Shown: piece after piece, positions 7,477 to 14,055 of the stretch
Numbering within the stretch: the stretch's first letter is position 1
How the letters are laid out: every line of letters starts with the position of its first letter
Origin: HGM04593 sp964470845
GTDB lineage: Bacteria; Bacteroidota; Bacteroidia; Bacteroidales; Bacteroidaceae
Assembly: GCA_964470845.1 (NCBI GenBank)
Contig: CAYYEL010000023.1
Location: forward strand, 1 to 26,855
Direction: 5' to 3'
Length of the DNA: 26,855 nt
Position numbers and translations under genes: made by a program
Notes under the pieces: generated by a model
The model's input: the letters and a program-made list of their open reading frames with translations, nothing else
The model's database searches: none
What the model was told of the DNA's origin: nothing

Positions 7477-8184
7477 TTATTTTCTTTTTGTATGTTTAAC
7501 TATTTTTTCTAAAAATCTAATTTGGTCTGCAAAGTAACGATTTTTATTCGGATATTCCAAACATAATCGACGAATAATTTCAAGAGCCTTGTCATATTTT
7601 CCCTGCTTAATGTAAATAGCAGCAAGGGTTTCTGTAAAAAATGAGTTCTCGGCAGGTGTTTCAGGGTGAGGCTCAACAACCTCGGCCTCAGTCTCGGGAC
7701 GCAGTTGTAATGTTATTTTTTCATTGTCTCCCGAGAGAAAATCATCTATAAGTTCCTGCCCACGCAATTTTGGAACAACGTCCGAGGATTGTTGCGACGG
7801 TTCTTTAAGATAGGCAGTGGCATAGTCTATGGCAGCTGCTCCTTCGGCCTCAAGCGAGAATTTATCTTTGGGCAGCGTGTCGAGAAAGGCATCAATAAGG
7901 CTCATTGTGCGGTCGAGTGCAGGCTCGGCATCGGTATCTTCGTCGTGCACGGCAGCCCCATAGCCCTCCATAAGTTCGAAAAGCACTCTGCGATTTTTTA
8001 AATAGAGCGCTGCCTTACGCAACTCCTTTCCAAATTCAATGTCGTGCAGGAGATAGAGATTTTTGAGCATTAGCAGTCGGGCTGCATCAAAATAAGGATA
8101 ACGCCCCACAAGCAGTCGCAGCTCGTAGAGTGTCTCTCGGCTTAATTCCTTTGGATTGGAAATATAATTTACAAGCGTCTCCAT
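7477..8184 (-). CDS. TPR-like protein of unknown function in the lptE-secG operon
   Basis: This 235-residue soluble protein has no signal peptide. The N-terminal half (METLVNYISNPKELSRETLY, then RYPYFDAARLLMLKNLYLL) is helical. The C-terminus has a recognisable TPR-like pair, FFTETLAAIYIKQGKYDKAL then EIIRRLCLEYPNKNRYFADQ (about 183-222). The middle (about 90-175) is acidic and probably flexible. I do not recognise a characterised homologue. It lies 4 bp after lptE and 2 bp before secG, so it is likely made together with envelope-biogenesis proteins, possibly as an interaction scaffold; that role is inference from position. Confidence 0.75.
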   Translation of the reverse strand: METLVNYISNPKELSRETLYELRLLVGRYPYFDAARLLMLKNLYLLHDIEFGKELRKAALYLKNRRVLFELMEGYGAAVHDEDTDAEPALDRTMSLIDAFLDTLPKDKFSLEAEGAAAIDYATAYLKEPSQQSSDVVPKLRGQELIDDFLSGDNEKITLQLRPETEAEVVEPHPETPAENSFFTETLAAIYIKQGKYDKALEIIRRLCLEYPNKNRYFADQIRFLEKIVKHTKRK

Positions 8185-8188
8185 TGTC

Positions 8189-8713
8189 TTACCAGTTGGC
8201 TACAGCTGCATTGAACACCGACTCAACAATTTCTTTAATCATTTGTGTAACAAGCTCTTCTTGCACGCTCTCAAGCGATTGAGTAGCGTCAAAATCACGT
8301 GTTGCCGAGAACGAGCGCTCGAAGTCTTCGTCGTGATTAGTATTATTTGTGAAACGCACATTGACGGTTATTTTCAACTGCACCATTGCCGAATAACCGT
8401 CGGCCGAGATTGATTTATTGAATTGGTCGTAGGCTGTAATTTCACCCGCAAGTTGCAGGTCGCCCCCTCGCGGCACTTGACGCAGCTTGGTCTGCTGCAC
8501 AAAGACATCACTCAATGTCTCGTTGAGCATAGGTGCCATAGGGCCCCACTGATAAGCAGCCCTATTCTGGAAGGTCTCTAAAGATATTGTCTTTACTTTT
8601 GTATAATCTATTGATGCTCCCGTCAGTTTGTAGCTGACTTTGCAGCCTGCAAACAGCGTCGCAAACAGCAAAAGGAGGCCGAACGCAAATGTTCGTAGTT
8701 TAGTCAATGCCAT
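8189..8713 (-). CDS. lptE: LptE-like LPS-assembly lipoprotein
   Basis: LptE is the outer-membrane lipoprotein that plugs the LptD barrel and helps insert lipopolysaccharide into the outer leaflet. The 174-residue protein starts MALTKLRTFAFGLLLLFATL and has a lipobox LFAGC with the lipidated Cys at residue 24. It continues KVSYKLTGASIDYTKVKTIS and has a short alpha/beta domain with the segment MLNETLSDVFVQQTKL, typical of the Bacteroidota LptE family. The ATG at 8713 lies inside the end of the sigma-54 regulator gene (14-nt overlap); no later in-frame ATG precedes the signal sequence. The linkage suggests coordinated expression with the regulator. Confidence 0.85.
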   Translation of the reverse strand: MALTKLRTFAFGLLLLFATLFAGCKVSYKLTGASIDYTKVKTISLETFQNRAAYQWGPMAPMLNETLSDVFVQQTKLRQVPRGGDLQLAGEITAYDQFNKSISADGYSAMVQLKITVNVRFTNNTNHDEDFERSFSATRDFDATQSLESVQEELVTQMIKEIVESVFNAAVANW

Positions 8714-9905
8714 ATTCTTTTATTTTTCGGTATAAGGTACGCTCCGAGATGTTCAACTCACGCGCCGCATCGCGTCGGCGTCCGTGGTTTCTTTCGAGTG
8801 CCGATATAATGGTTTTTTTCTCAACGTCGTCGAGCGAGAGCGTCTCGTCGATATATTCGCCCACCTCGTGCATTGGCGCAGACGACTGAATGTGTATTGT
8901 GCGAGGGTCAATCGTTACCTCTTGAGCGTGAGGATATAGTTGTACGGCGTCGTGTGCCGACACTGCGCGTGCGCCCATAAGTTCTTTTACCTGTCGGCGC
9001 AACTCTGTTATGTCGCGGCGCATATCAAAAAGTACGCTGTATAATATCTCGCGCTCGCTCTCAAAGGTTTTTCCACTATTCTGTTGCTGTGCAGGCACAG
9101 GCAGATTGCCCATATTCTGCTGTGGCAGATAGCCGAGCATTGTTTCGCCCGTTACCTTGCGGTTCAATTCGAGAATCGACATTTGCTCGGCTACATTTTT
9201 CAACTGGCGTATATTGCCCGGCCATTGATAGGCAAGAAGAGCCTCGGTGGCAGCCTCGTCGAGTTCTATTTTGGGTACATTGTAGCGTGCCGAAAAGTCC
9301 ATCACAAATTTCTTGAACAGCAGAAGCACATCGCCACCGCGCTTGCGCAACGGAGGCACGTTTATGGGTACAGTGCTCAGACGATAGTATAAATCCTCGC
9401 GGAAACGACCGTTCTTTATCGCCTCGGGCAGATTGACATTTGTGGCACAAACTATACGCACATCGGTTTTTTCGACCTTAGACGAACCGACACGCATAAA
9501 CTCGCCATTCTCAAGCACACGCAGCAGACGCGCCTGTGTGGATATTGGCAGCTCACCAACCTCGTCAAGAAATATTGTACCGCCGTCAGCCTCGCTGAAA
9601 TAACCCTTACGCTCGCTGACTGCATCGGTAAATGCACCCTTTACGTGTCCGAAAAGTTCCGAGTCGATTGTACCCTCGGGGATTGCTCCACAGTTTACTG
9701 CTATATATTTACCGTGCTTGCGCACACTGTTGGTGTGTATTATTTGAGGAAAGAATTCCTTTCCCGAGCCACTCTCTCCCGTTACAAGCACAGTAAGGTC
9801 GGTACGAGCCACCTGTATGGCCGTATCTATGGCACGCATAAGCTCGGGAGCGTTTCCAATAATCCCGAATTGTTGCTTCACTCTCTGTATCTCTGTCGTA
9901 TCCAT
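8700..9905 (-). CDS. Sigma-54-interacting AAA+ transcriptional activator, no receiver domain
   Basis: This 401-residue enhancer-binding protein lacks any N-terminal receiver, PAS or GAF domain. The AAA+ domain starts almost at once: Walker A GESGSGKE at 43-50, the sigma-54 contact loop ELFGHVKGAFTDA at 83-95, Walker B GGTIFLDEVGEL at 108-119, and an arginine-finger region RFREDLYYRLS. A linker rich in Gln/Asn/Pro (about 265-285) leads to a Fis-type helix-turn-helix at the C-terminus (RRDAARELNISERTLYRKIK). It should open sigma-54 promoter complexes. How its activity is controlled is unclear, since no sensor domain is present. It is the first gene of an operon with lptE, a TPR protein and secG, and has its own -7 box 25 bp upstream. 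Confidence 0.92.
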   Translation of the reverse strand: MDTTEIQRVKQQFGIIGNAPELMRAIDTAIQVARTDLTVLVTGESGSGKEFFPQIIHTNSVRKHGKYIAVNCGAIPEGTIDSELFGHVKGAFTDAVSERKGYFSEADGGTIFLDEVGELPISTQARLLRVLENGEFMRVGSSKVEKTDVRIVCATNVNLPEAIKNGRFREDLYYRLSTVPINVPPLRKRGGDVLLLFKKFVMDFSARYNVPKIELDEAATEALLAYQWPGNIRQLKNVAEQMSILELNRKVTGETMLGYLPQQNMGNLPVPAQQQNSGKTFESEREILYSVLFDMRRDITELRRQVKELMGARAVSAHDAVQLYPHAQEVTIDPRTIHIQSSAPMHEVGEYIDETLSLDDVEKKTIISALERNHGRRRDAARELNISERTLYRKIKEYGID

Positions 9906-9930
9906 AATTACAAATAAGCGTAATTTACTT

Positions 9931-9939
9931 GCAAAAGTA
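9931..9939 (-). promoter_or_regulatory. Candidate -7 box (TACTTTTGC) for the regulator-lptE-secG operon
   Basis: On the minus strand TACTTTTGC matches TAnnTTTGC exactly. It sits in the 44-bp gap between the SLC13 gene stop and the regulator ATG, about 25 bp before that ATG. This argues that the regulator operon is transcribed independently of the SLC13 gene. Confidence 0.55.
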
Positions 9940-9949
9940 TTCTTTTTTT

Positions 9950-11797
9950 TTAGAATGGGAAAAGAAGCGGCAACACAAGTATCATAACTATTGCCATTAT
10001 TATCTGCAATGGCAATCCGACTTTAACGTAGTCGATGAATTTATACTGTCCAGCGTGCATCACAAGAGCATTGGGCGGCGTGGAGAATGGCGATGCAAAA
10101 CACATACTTGCAGCCACGGCTACTGCTATGAGGAAGGGCGTGGGATTAACCCCTATTTGCTGGGCACTGCTCAGAGCAATCGGTGCAAGAAGCACTGCTG
10201 TTGCGGTGTTGCTTATGAACATTGTCATAAGTGAGGTTGTAAAATATATTCCCGCCATAAGCACAATGGGGCCGTAGCTACCTATTGAGCTTACAAGAGT
10301 GGTCGAGATATACTCCGAAACGCCTGTTTTTTCAAGAGCTGTTGACATCGGCATCATTGCCGCAATAAGTACAATGCTTTCCCAATTTATGGTCTTATAG
10401 GCAGCCTCGACGTTGCGGAAACACCCCGTAAGCACCATTAACAGTCCGGCTATCATCACTGCTGTTACAGGCTCAATGGGAATAAAATCAAACACCATTG
10501 CGGCAATCATCAAGAGCATTATTCCGGCGGCCAAAGGCGCTTTATAGTCGAGTGTTACCTTTGCAGCCTCCTCAAGCGGACGTCCCACGACAATCCACTC
10601 GGTTGTCTCCTTCTCAAGCTCGGCAATATTGTCCCACGTACCCTGCACCAAAAGAAGGTCGCCACTATGAATAACCTCATTGGCGAGCGACTGCACGATG
10701 TATTTTCCCTTACGGCATATTCCAAGGACATTCACATTGTAGCGTGTGCGGAACTCGGCCTCTCTGATTTTCTTGTTCAGGAAGCTCGACGATGGCATAA
10801 GCACAATCTCGGCAACGCCAATATCGTAAAAATCGAGCGAGAGGCTTTTTCCTTTATCCTCGGATATATAAAGAGCCTTGTGCTCATCGGCAAAAGCGTG
10901 TACACTCTCGCGGTTACCGGTAACAAAGAGAATATCGCCATCACACAATACTGTGTCCGACTCGGCTGCAATCTGTATAACTTTTTTAAGCAGACGATTC
11001 TGAGAATTCTCGACCCTGCGCACCTCAAGTATGTTCATTCCATATTTGCTGCGGGCATTGAGCTCGACAATCATCTTGCCCAATAGTTTCGACCCCGCAC
11101 TCACCTGAAGACGATGCAGACTGCTCGATATTCCATACTCCTTTACAAGCGTCTTTAACGATTTTCCACTACCTGCTCCCTCGCTGCTCAATGTTCCGGG
11201 CTTCGAGAGAAAGATTTTTGTAAGAGGCATAAGCACAATTACGCCTACGCACACACATACAAGACCTACGGGAGTGAACGAGAAGAACGACAAAGGCTCG
11301 TAGCCTGCCGACGACAAGGCATTGTTAACCACAAGGTTGGGAGGAGTACCGATGAGTGTCATCATACCTCCCATACTGCTGGCAAAGGCAAGTGGCATAA
11401 GCAGGCGCGAGGGATTCATTTTCATACTCATAGCCATACTCACCACAATGGGCAGCAAAAGTGCCACTGTACCCGTATTGCTGACAAAAGCACCAATGGC
11501 CGATGTTACCAACATTACCAACAGAAAGAGCTTTGTCTCGCTGTTGCCGGCAAGTTTCATCAATTTTGAGCTTATCATCTTGGCAAGACCTGTCTGGAAT
11601 ATTGCGCCACCAACAACGAAAAGTCCAATCATCATCACAACCACACTGTTCGAGAAGCCCGAAAGAGCCTCGGCCGGTGTCAGTATCTGAAACACCAAAA
11701 GAGCGACAAGGGCACATAGTGCCACAATATCGGAGCGCACTCGTCCATTGACAAAGAAGAGTACCGATAGGAGTAGAATTAGAAGTGTTATATACAT
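9950..11797 (-). CDS. SLC13/DASS-family transporter with two RCK_C (TrkA-C) domains
   Basis: This is a 615-residue inner-membrane protein. Two homologous membrane halves (about 1-200 and 418-615) each contain the sodium/substrate signatures of the divalent anion:Na+ symporter family: SNTGT at 106-110 with TPPN at 151-154, and SNTAT at 529-533 with TPPN at 573-576. Between them are two RCK_C/TrkA-C regulatory domains (about 225-312 and 325-405). The likely role is uptake of dicarboxylate, sulfate or a similar anion; the substrate cannot be assigned. RCK_C domains often bind nucleotides or other small ligands. The ATG at 11797 (MYITLLILLL) is chosen because the longer reading runs back through the promoter palindrome at 11819-11847. 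It appears to be a single-gene unit. Confidence 0.88.
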   Translation of the reverse strand: MYITLLILLLSVLFFVNGRVRSDIVALCALVALLVFQILTPAEALSGFSNSVVVMMIGLFVVGGAIFQTGLAKMISSKLMKLAGNSETKLFLLVMLVTSAIGAFVSNTGTVALLLPIVVSMAMSMKMNPSRLLMPLAFASSMGGMMTLIGTPPNLVVNNALSSAGYEPLSFFSFTPVGLVCVCVGVIVLMPLTKIFLSKPGTLSSEGAGSGKSLKTLVKEYGISSSLHRLQVSAGSKLLGKMIVELNARSKYGMNILEVRRVENSQNRLLKKVIQIAAESDTVLCDGDILFVTGNRESVHAFADEHKALYISEDKGKSLSLDFYDIGVAEIVLMPSSSFLNKKIREAEFRTRYNVNVLGICRKGKYIVQSLANEVIHSGDLLLVQGTWDNIAELEKETTEWIVVGRPLEEAAKVTLDYKAPLAAGIMLLMIAAMVFDFIPIEPVTAVMIAGLLMVLTGCFRNVEAAYKTINWESIVLIAAMMPMSTALEKTGVSEYISTTLVSSIGSYGPIVLMAGIYFTTSLMTMFISNTATAVLLAPIALSSAQQIGVNPTPFLIAVAVAASMCFASPFSTPPNALVMHAGQYKFIDYVKVGLPLQIIMAIVMILVLPLLFPF

Positions 11798-11818
11798 ATA
11801 TTGGGGATTATTTTTAAA

Positions 11819-11847
11819 GTATCTTTGCGCGCAAAGCGCAAAGATAC
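11819..11847. promoter_or_regulatory. 29-bp perfect palindrome carrying two opposed -7 boxes
   Basis: The 12-nt arms GTATCTTTGCGC and GCGCAAAGATAC flank a 5-nt centre (GCAAA). Each arm contains TATCTTTGC, an exact TAnnTTTGC match. The minus-strand box (11846-11838) is 41 bp before the SLC13 ATG and is its likely promoter. The plus-strand copy (11820-11828) could fire towards the 12136 RNA. The dyad could also be an operator or an RNA hairpin. Confidence 0.6.
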
Positions 11848-11856
11848 AAAAAGGCC

Positions 11857-11887
11857 TGAGCATAAAAAAGGAATTTATGCTCAATTT
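11857..11887. terminator. Perfect 10-bp hairpin next to the promoter palindrome
   Basis: TGAGCATAAA (11857-11866) pairs exactly with TTTATGCTCA (11874-11883) across a 7-nt loop, followed by ATTTT on the plus strand. On the minus strand the stem is followed by GGCC and then T5. It could end a very short plus transcript from the palindrome promoter, or block read-through in either direction. Confidence 0.4.
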
Positions 11888-11993
11888 TACATAAAGCCGA
11901 TACAAGAAAGTGTTTAAAATTCTAAAAATTCTCCACGCATTTTGCAAAAACGCAAAATATTTGAACAATGCTTTATATTACGGAATATTTCTA

Positions 11994-12002
11994 TATCTTT
12001 GC
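11994..12002 (+). promoter_or_regulatory. Candidate -7 box (TATCTTTGC) upstream of the structured RNA
   Basis: TATCTTTGC is an exact TAnnTTTGC match on the plus strand and predicts a start near 12007. That gives a leader of about 355 nt before the ATG at 12365, or a transcript of about 345 nt if it ends at the T-run. No strong -33 element is visible at the expected spacing (a CTTT lies near 11971). Confidence 0.45.
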
Positions 12003-12135
12003 CACTGATAAAGCATTTTTTAACCCATTTAAACATTTTAATCAAGAAACAGACAGAACAAACAGACGAATTGGGAATAGCGTTTGCTTATGAAGCAACA
12101 TTTCCGTTAAAAAGAGTAAACAAAAGTATTAACAA

Positions 12136-12350
12136 CGGAAGCGCTCCATTTCGTACTTATTTAAAATATTGAATTGAGCTTTTGCTCTTGTTCTCTCGAC
12201 TTTGAATACCGCCAATATTCGCAACCGAGAACAAGTTGTTGAAGGTTCACGTCTTAAAAAAGGCGTGAACCATTCTTGCTTGTTTGGTTGTATGGTAACT
12301 TGGCGGTAACCTAAAGTCGAAAATAAGCACAGAATGGTTCCGCTTTTTTA
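12136..12350 (+). ncRNA. Candidate structured RNA / regulatory leader, unclassified
   Basis: I do not recognise a named RNA. The ends pair as a long interrupted helix: 12139-12143 with 12341-12345, CCATT 12146-12150 with AATGG 12333-12337, and CTTATTT 12156-12162 with AAATAAG 12321-12327. T6 follows at 12344-12349. Stacked directly on it, TCGACTTT 12196-12203 pairs with AAAGTCGA 12313-12320, then CCGCCAA 12209-12215 with TTGGCGG 12300-12306. Further in, GCAACC 12221-12226 pairs with GGTTGT 12286-12291, GAACAAG 12229-12235 with CTTGTTT 12279-12285, and a 12-bp apical hairpin spans 12244-12271. Several G-U pairs fit the plus strand better than the minus. The rod with a large one-sided 5' bubble (12163-12195) resembles 6S RNA in outline. 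Equally, the T-run ends 15 nt before the ATG at 12365, which fits an attenuator leader. Helices were found by eye. Confidence 0.5.
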
Positions 12351-12364
12351 TTTTAGAAATTATT

Positions 12365-12928
12365 ATGAAAAAACTAATTTTATTAGTATTTGCGATGTGC
12401 CTTTCTTTTACAGAGATAAACGCACAAGTTTATTTAGGTAACAGCAACGAAAAAATTACCGCCAAAAGTCTGATTAAGAGAGCGCCGGTTAAGAAGGTGC
12501 CGGCCTCAAATAAAAAGTATGAAAACATCACTGATTATTCCGTAGAGCTTGACTTCGATTCAGATATATATGGTATTGGTATCGGGAGCGACCACTATAG
12601 CTTTGGTATGTCATTCGGAGATGGCTATTACAGTGGCATTCTTGGTGTAGGCTTTGGAGACACCTACGTTAAAGATAATTTTCTTCTTAAGGGAAGGCTT
12701 CATCCATACTTAGGACTTCTTAGTACCGATTATGGGGGAGAATCTAAAGAAGAATTTACATACGGACTCTCAGCAAGCATAGGCATAGGTGTAAAAGTGT
12801 GGACAACAAAAAAAGGCAATTCTGCTTTCTTGACATTTGAATACCAAATTAGTGCTCCCGAATTCGAGACTTCAAAAATGTTTGATAATGGTAAATTTAG
12901 AGCAGGAATATCATTCGTGTGCTGGTAA
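12365..12928 (+). CDS. Exported beta-rich protein of unknown function (possible small outer-membrane barrel)
   Basis: I do not recognise the family. The 187-residue protein has a clear signal peptide (MKKLILLVFAMCLSFTEINA, cleavage predicted after Ala20). The mature part opens with a basic stretch (KSLIKRAPVKKVPASNKK). It then becomes a series of alternating aromatic/Gly-rich strands, for example YGIGIGSDHYSFGMSFGDGY, YGLSASIGIGVKVW and FRAGISFVCW at the extreme C-terminus. This pattern and the aromatic C-terminal residue suggest a small outer-membrane beta-barrel, or a periplasmic beta protein. The gene is AT-richer than its neighbours and starts 15 nt after a terminator-like T-run, so it may be controlled by the upstream RNA. 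The next gene starts 28 bp downstream on the same strand. Confidence 0.72.
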   Translation: MKKLILLVFAMCLSFTEINAQVYLGNSNEKITAKSLIKRAPVKKVPASNKKYENITDYSVELDFDSDIYGIGIGSDHYSFGMSFGDGYYSGILGVGFGDTYVKDNFLLKGRLHPYLGLLSTDYGGESKEEFTYGLSASIGIGVKVWTTKKGNSAFLTFEYQISAPEFETSKMFDNGKFRAGISFVCW

Positions 12929-12956
12929 ATAAACGTTTAATTTAATTCAGAATAGT

Positions 12957-13712
12957 ATGAGTAAAAAATTATTATTGATTATAGGACTTATATTCCTTTG
13001 TTTAGGAGCATCTGCCAAACGTGTCGGTGCATATTGCTATTTTGCCAATGATGGTTCGCAGTTATATGAAGACAATAATGTAAAAGTAGAACTGACGATG
13101 GAGAATGCCAATCTTGTACTCGCCATCTACAACAAAACAGACGATGCACTTTACATAGATTCGGAAAATTCATTCATTTACAACAATGAAAACATCGTTG
13201 GTTCACTTAGAAGCAAGGAGCAATTTACAAGCGAGGAGCAACCGGTATTGATTATTGCGCCCGGGTCTCGAATCGTTTTATGCACTTGGAAGAATCTGAA
13301 TATTATGTTCGATAAGACCTTAATAAAGCGTCATAAATGTTTCGGCCGCGGGAGTTTTGTCGATTCTGCAACAGGGAAAAAGGAAAAATTCGTAAAATGG
13401 CTCAGCAGAAGTTATACAAAGGAACGTACTCCTTTTTCTGTCCGCGGAATTATCGAGTATTCCAAAAACAAGAATCTGGAATCTACAACTAAGGCAACAG
13501 TCTCAAATTACATTACAGACATCATTATTGATAGTTACAAAGGCGTAAAAGACCCGGGCAAAGAATTGCCTAATTGCAGAGCTCTGAAAGATAGACCGTC
13601 CGATTATTCTTTTGTGTCCGGAAAAGCTTGGACTACTACCAAAGGGGGTATGATTGTTCTTACAATGGCATCGTTTGTAATTACCAACGTCGTATTGTTT
13701 TTTACTATATAA
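12957..13712 (+). CDS. Exported protein of unknown function with C-terminal membrane segment
   Basis: This 251-residue protein has a signal peptide (MSKKLLLIIGLIFLCLGASA, cut predicted after Ala20). A beta-rich N-terminal half follows (VKVELTMENANLVLAIYNKT, then DDALYIDSENSFIYNNENI), reminiscent of an Ig-like periplasmic domain. The middle is basic and Cys-containing. A single hydrophobic segment lies at the very C-terminus (about 230-251, ending VVLFFTI). It would be a periplasmic domain held to the inner membrane by its tail. I do not recognise a characterised family. It follows the 12365 gene by 28 bp, shares its AT-rich composition, and is followed by a 24-bp perfect inverted repeat, so the two genes form a probable two-gene unit. 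Confidence 0.72.
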   Translation: MSKKLLLIIGLIFLCLGASAKRVGAYCYFANDGSQLYEDNNVKVELTMENANLVLAIYNKTDDALYIDSENSFIYNNENIVGSLRSKEQFTSEEQPVLIIAPGSRIVLCTWKNLNIMFDKTLIKRHKCFGRGSFVDSATGKKEKFVKWLSRSYTKERTPFSVRGIIEYSKNKNLESTTKATVSNYITDIIIDSYKGVKDPGKELPNCRALKDRPSDYSFVSGKAWTTTKGGMIVLTMASFVITNVVLFFTI

Positions 13713-13737
13713 GAGTTATTGGTATCCTCATTAACGG

Positions 13738-13796
13738 TTAACAGATAGACAGTACCCGATTGCAAAAATAAGAATCGGGTACTGTCTATCTGTTAA
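13738..13796. terminator. Perfect 24-bp inverted repeat after the exported-protein pair
   Basis: The arms at 13738-13761 and 13773-13796 (starting TTAACAGATAGACAG) are exactly complementary around an 11-nt loop. No T-run follows on either strand, so an intrinsic terminator is possible but atypical. An RNA-stabilising hairpin or the remnant of a small mobile element are alternatives. Confidence 0.5.
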
Positions 13797-14055
13797 GCAG
13801 ATTCCACAAAAAGTTTTATAAAAAAAATCTTATAAGTCTGAACAATTGTGTCTATGAGAGAATAGGAATTTTACGATTCAAAAAGAGAAAATCTTTTTTA
13901 TGCGCTCTTTGTGAGCACACGCTAAAATTTAGAAGATTATCGGCACGTGATGTAAAATATATTCGGGGCGAGTGTGATATTATTTCGCTCGTTTGTGTTA
14001 TATTTGCGCGAATATACAAACAAGCGAGCGAGAAACACAAAAAAACACATTTACC
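13797..14055. other. Non-coding stretch upstream of tamB
   Basis: This is an AT-rich spacer with no plausible gene. Short ATG-initiated frames here (for example near 13853 and 13900) stop within a few codons. It contains a weak AAAAAGA/TCTTTTT hairpin near 13880-13898, the tamB -7 box at 13999-14007, and an imperfect dyad around that box (CGCTCG at 13986-13991 against CGAGCG at 14025-14030, with TATATT/AATATA inside). Confidence 0.6.
13999..14007 (+). promoter_or_regulatory. Candidate -7 box (TATATTTGC) for tamB-SOTCase
   Basis: TATATTTGC is an exact TAnnTTTGC match. It lies at the centre of an imperfect dyad (13986-14030) that could be an operator. If it is used, transcription starts near 14012, so the in-frame TTG at 13993 cannot be the start codon of tamB. 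Confidence 0.5.

Larger units (their letters stand above)
11798..12364. other. 567-bp AT-rich intergenic region without a convincing protein gene
   Basis: From left to right this gap holds: the SLC13 promoter palindrome (11819-11847); a 10-bp perfect hairpin (11857-11883); a small ATTTTGC/GCAAAAT hairpin (11939-11958); a plus-strand -7 box (11994-12002); a small hairpin GTTTGCTT/AAGCAAC inside GGAA/TTCC (12074-12105); and the structured RNA segment (12136-12350). The open frame at 11942-12172 has no internal ATG and unlikely composition, so it is not called as a gene. Confidence 0.7.

Noticed and set aside
12121..12128. Minus-strand TACTTTTG box inside the leader region
   Set aside because: It could be a distal SLC13 promoter, but the palindrome box at 11838-11846 is nearer and the plus-strand structure is better supported; kept only as a note.
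11942..12172. Open frame on the plus strand (76 codons) in the intergenic region
   Set aside because: It begins with TTG, contains no ATG, crosses the -7 box at 11994 and the base of the structured RNA, and its product looks like no known protein.
11990..12350. RNase P RNA, tmRNA or SRP RNA identity for the structured segment
   Set aside because: The hallmark RNase P core (GAGGAAAGTCC), the tmRNA tRNA-like ends with tag frame, and the SRP tetraloop domain were looked for and not found.
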